Shown here: one piece after another, positions 4,370-7,159 of the stretch
Layout: each line of letters starts with the position of its first letter
Position numbering within the stretch: the first letter of the stretch is position 1
Assembly: GCA_003164155.1 (NCBI GenBank)
Contig: PLSG01000130.1
Coordinates: forward strand, 1-7,159
DNA: 7,159 nt
Reading direction: 5' to 3'
Source: Parachlamydiaceae bacterium
GTDB lineage: Bacteria > Chlamydiota > Chlamydiia > Chlamydiales > Parachlamydiaceae
Translations under genes and position numbers: made by a program
Notes under the pieces: generated by a model
Seen by the model: only the letters and a program-made list of their open reading frames with translations
Databases searched by the model: none
What the model was told of the DNA's origin: nothing

Positions 4370-6346
4370 ATGAGACGTATATTTTTTGCTCTTTTGATCC
4401 TGTTCGCATCGCAAGTAGAAGCTGCTGCCAAGCTGCCTAATATTAATGCCCACGATGTGACGGTTAAAGTTAACGAAATTATGAAGGCGCATGCTTCATA
4501 TAAAAAGCTCAATCCTCTCTTGGTTAGGCGGATTTTACAAAACTATATTGAAGAGTTAGATCCCGCTAAGACCTATTTTATCGAATCAGATATCCATGAG
4601 TGGCTAGAGCCTTCGGATCAAGTGGTCGAACACGTGCTGGAGGGGTATGCCTCAAGTCAATTTGATGTCTTTGAAGATATTCATGCGCGCATGCTGCAGG
4701 CGATCGACCGCAGGGCGCAGCTCGAAAAATCAATCGATATAGCGAACTTGCCTAAGCATGTGGATGCTTCAGAGTTTAAGGATATGAAATGGGCCACGAG
4801 CGAACAAGAATTAGTCGAACGCCTGAGAAAAATCAAGGCTTTGCAAATTGAAACCACAGCTAAGCTAAGCCCCGATCTTAAGGATAAGGCTATGCAGAGA
4901 ATAGCCAAACGGCAAAATAAATACGAAGAAGAGCTGCGCGTGCTAAATCCCACCATGCGTCAGCAGCTCATCTACTCCAACGTTTTGAAAGCTAGCGCCT
5001 CGGCCTTGGACACGCATACCGTTTATTTTACTCCTGGGGAGGCGGCCCAATTCATGATCAATGTGCAGCAACGCCTTTTTGGCATCGGAGCTCAGCTTAG
5101 AGACGATCTCAACGGCTTTACTGTGGTCAAAATTGTCGAAGGGGGGCCTGCGGCAAGAACTAAGCTCTTGAAACCTAAAGATCGCATTATTGCGGTGAAT
5201 GGCGAGCCTGTGATTGGCATGGATATAGTCGACGCGGTAGAGCTCATTCGCGGCGCAGAAAATACGCCAGTCACCTTGACCGTCATACGCGAATTGACTC
5301 CTCCTGTGTTAGCCGCTGGGGGAGAGGTGGATGCTGTGGGGGCCCTTCCCACGGAAGAAGCCTTGCAAATTATGGTCTTGCGTGGAGAAGTCATTATTAC
5401 CGAAGCCCGCTATGAATCTTCTTATGAACCCTTTGGCGAGGGGGTCATCGCCACCTTGCGCCTGCACTCTTTTTATCAAGACGAGGAGCACTCCTCTGCT
5501 AAAGATTTAGAGAGCGCCATTAATCTATTGAAAGAAGAACACAAAGTCTTGGGCGTGATTCTCGACTTGCGCTATAATTCGGGAGGATTGCTAGCTCAAG
5601 CCGTGGATGTGACGGGATTGTTTATCACCAAGGGCACAGTCGTATCTATTAAGGATGATACCGGCTCAATCCAGCACTTGCGGCATATGGACAGCAAAGT
5701 TGCTTGGGATGGACCGCTCATCGTCTTGGTCAACCGCGCCAGCGCTTCAGCTTCAGAGATTGTAGCCCAAACTTTGCAAGATTATGGTCGTGCGCTAATT
5801 ACAGGAGATGACCATACTTATGGCAAAGGATCGTTCCAGACTTTTACCCTCACGGGAACTTCCAAATCGGGAGTTAACCAGCAAGGGGAGTATAAAGTTA
5901 CCCGCGGCAGGTATTATACCGTCTCGGGGAAAACTCCACAGCTTGTGGGTGTGATCCCAGATGTCGTGGTGCCTGGACCGCTATCTGAAGTGGAAATAGG
6001 CGAAAAGTATGCTAAATATCCCTTGGAGAACGATCAAATCAAAGACAATTATGACGATGATCTTTCGGACATCCCTTTCTTGCAGCGCAGTAAAATGCGC
6101 GGGCTATATAAGTTTGATCTGCAGAAGCGCTTGGATACCTACACCCCCTTTTTAGCTACGCTGAAGAAAAATTCTGAAATACGCCTAAAAAACAACATCA
6201 ACTATCAAAATTTTTTAAAAGAGCTGCTAAAAAAAGATAAAGATGTTGAAGAGGATGAGTCAGAAAATTTCGGGCAAAATGACTTACAGTTAACTGAAAA
6301 CTATAACATCATGAAAGATCTCATCATACTCATGCTGCAGCAATAG
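4370..6346 (+). CDS. tsp: Tsp/CT441-type S41 tail-specific protease, exported
   Basis: A 658-residue periplasmic serine protease of the C-terminal-processing (Prc/Tsp) family. A signal peptide is evident: MRR, a hydrophobic core at 4-13, and a likely cleavage after VEA (18) or AAA (20). A helical Tsp N-terminal domain spans about 30-230. A PDZ domain starts at FGIGAQL (237-243) and carries a Pro/Ala/Gly-rich insertion at about 309-331. The S41 core has the DLRYNSGG signature at 399-406 and a Ser-Lys-Gln catalytic set: S460 in SASASEI (458-464), K486 in YGKGSFQ and Q490. The S-to-K spacing of 26 equals that of C. trachomatis CT441 (S455, K481, Q485) and is one more than in E. coli Prc. A charged C-terminal domain (about 540-658) ends the protein. 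In Chlamydia, CT441 has been linked to late differentiation and to cleavage of host proteins. Catalytically it looks intact. The gene appears monocistronic with its own promoter, divergent from euo. Confidence 0.96.
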   Translation: MRRIFFALLILFASQVEAAAKLPNINAHDVTVKVNEIMKAHASYKKLNPLLVRRILQNYIEELDPAKTYFIESDIHEWLEPSDQVVEHVLEGYASSQFDVFEDIHARMLQAIDRRAQLEKSIDIANLPKHVDASEFKDMKWATSEQELVERLRKIKALQIETTAKLSPDLKDKAMQRIAKRQNKYEEELRVLNPTMRQQLIYSNVLKASASALDTHTVYFTPGEAAQFMINVQQRLFGIGAQLRDDLNGFTVVKIVEGGPAARTKLLKPKDRIIAVNGEPVIGMDIVDAVELIRGAENTPVTLTVIRELTPPVLAAGGEVDAVGALPTEEALQIMVLRGEVIITEARYESSYEPFGEGVIATLRLHSFYQDEEHSSAKDLESAINLLKEEHKVLGVILDLRYNSGGLLAQAVDVTGLFITKGTVVSIKDDTGSIQHLRHMDSKVAWDGPLIVLVNRASASASEIVAQTLQDYGRALITGDDHTYGKGSFQTFTLTGTSKSGVNQQGEYKVTRGRYYTVSGKTPQLVGVIPDVVVPGPLSEVEIGEKYAKYPLENDQIKDNYDDDLSDIPFLQRSKMRGLYKFDLQKRLDTYTPFLATLKKNSEIRLKNNINYQNFLKELLKKDKDVEEDESENFGQNDLQLTENYNIMKDLIILMLQQ

Positions 6347-6362
6347 ACCTTAAAGGTGCTTT

Positions 6363-7159
6363 CTACCGCCGCCGCGGGACCTTGTTGCAGCCGTTTAGAG
6401 CGGCAATGCGGTATCCTTCGGCATAGGTGGGATAGTTGAAAACCTGGTCGATGAAGTAGTCAATCCGGGCTTTGAAGCTCATGGCTACTTGACCGATGTG
6501 TATCACTTCCGTCGCGCTCCGTCCGATGATGTGGATGCCCAGGATTTCCAAGGTTTCGGCATGGAAGAGGATCTTAAAGAGGCCGACGTTGCTTCCGGCA
6601 ATATGGCTGCGGGCTATTTCATAGTAATAAGCCCGGCCCACTTCGTAGTGGAAGCCAAGTGCTTTCAGTTCTTCTTCGGTGTAGCCGCAGCTGGAGATCT
6701 CGGGAATCGTATAGATGCCTGTAGGGTATTCAGCGGGGAAGAAATGGGTTTTGGCCCCGAAAATATCGCGTGCGGCCAGCCTGCCTTGCTCCATGCTGGT
6801 TGAGGCCAGGCTAGGGCCTCCGATCACATCGCCGGCGGCATAGATGTGCGGCACAACCGTTTGAAAAAGGGCATTCACCGGAATATATCCCTTGGCGTTT
6901 AGGCTTATGCCCGCCTTGTCAATAGCCAAATCATCCACATTGGCGGTTCGGCCCAAGGCGTACAAAAGCACATCGCCTTCTAGTTCAGATCCATCTTTAA
7001 AGCGCACATAAGCCTTATTATTTTTCTTGGCTATTTCCTCTGGTTCTTTGCCGCCTATGAACTTCAGTCCAATGTTAGTTAAGGCCGTTTGCAGATGGAT
7101 GCCTATTTCATGGTCCAGCAAAGGCAAAATATGGTCTCTGCGATCCACGACGGTGACAT
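6363..7159 (-). CDS. sthA: Soluble pyridine nucleotide transhydrogenase, C-terminal part
   Basis: The last 264 codons of a gene whose 5' part lies beyond the right edge. SthA (UdhA) is a cytoplasmic FAD enzyme that transfers hydride between NADPH and NAD. It belongs to the dihydrolipoamide dehydrogenase-like family but lacks the redox-active disulfide. The fragment starts in the NAD-binding domain (VTVVDRRDHILPLLDHEIG, like SthA's VTVID...LSFLDDEI). It continues through ALGRTANVDDL and the FAD-contacting YAAGDVIGGPSLASTSMEQGR, and ends in the dimerisation domain: YTIPEISSCGYTEEELKALG, YEVGRAYYYEIARSHIAG, GIHIIGRSATEVIHIGQVAM and FNYPTYAEGYRIAALNG. This last segment follows E. coli SthA almost word by word, which favours SthA over lipoamide dehydrogenase or mercuric reductase. 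The last residues, KVPRRR, are a basic tail from a CCG-rich stretch. The stop lies 16 bases from the stop of convergent tsp. Confidence 0.92.
   Translation of the reverse strand, partial: VTVVDRRDHILPLLDHEIGIHLQTALTNIGLKFIGGKEPEEIAKKNNKAYVRFKDGSELEGDVLLYALGRTANVDDLAIDKAGISLNAKGYIPVNALFQTVVPHIYAAGDVIGGPSLASTSMEQGRLAARDIFGAKTHFFPAEYPTGIYTIPEISSCGYTEEELKALGFHYEVGRAYYYEIARSHIAGSNVGLFKILFHAETLEILGIHIIGRSATEVIHIGQVAMSFKARIDYFIDQVFNYPTYAEGYRIAALNGCNKVPRRR

Noticed and set aside
4681..5491. Minus-strand open frames inside tsp
   Set aside because: They are antisense to a gene with a complete S41 catalytic set and have no independent signals.
6489..6803. 104-codon plus-strand frame inside sthA
   Set aside because: It is antisense to strongly conserved SthA sequence and has no family features.

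Overview
The window looks like a chromosomal segment of a member of the Chlamydiae. The main reason is the gene at 3335-3787 (minus strand). It encodes a protein with two tandem DNA-binding repeats closely resembling Euo, the developmental repressor known only from this phylum. A Tsp/CT441-type periplasmic protease lies nearby at 4370-6346. The genes are divergent from those of Chlamydia itself: Euo is shorter, there are extra small ORFs, and a transhydrogenase is present. This suggests an environmental, amoeba-associated lineage (Parachlamydiaceae or a relative). The phylum is well supported; the family is a guess.

Layout. (1) Positions 1-2525 hold a minus-strand cluster read right to left. 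It contains a degenerate, NDH-2-like protein without its FAD-binding N-terminus (1692-2525), a ComEC-type DNA-uptake channel without a metallo-beta-lactamase domain (61-1686), and the first codons of another ORF running off the left edge (1-53). Gaps are 5 and 7 nt, so this is probably one operon. (2) Positions 2526-3088 are a repeat-rich intergenic stretch. It has a 16-bp hairpin, then two 36-bp direct repeats exactly 180 bp apart that flank a 22-bp inverted repeat, resembling a small non-coding element. (3) Positions 3089-3787 hold a 51-residue plus-strand membrane miniprotein that is absent from the supplied ORF list. It converges on euo, with a perfect 18-bp terminator hairpin between them. 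(4) Positions 3788-4369 are the divergent control region between euo and tsp. It has a good sigma66-type euo promoter with a small palindrome in its spacer, a hairpin enclosing a ten-codon ORF with an ideal ribosome binding site, and an extended -10 promoter for tsp. (5) Positions 4370-7159 hold the exported Tsp protease, converging (16-nt gap) on the 3' part of a soluble pyridine nucleotide transhydrogenase gene that runs off the right edge.

Together the window covers DNA uptake (ComEC), the developmental switch (Euo), periplasmic proteolysis (Tsp, also tied to development in Chlamydia) and NADPH/NADH balance (SthA). No tRNA, rRNA, CRISPR array or complete insertion sequence was seen. The least explained parts are the 2640-2900 repeat element, the truncated NDH-like protein, and the leader region upstream of tsp.
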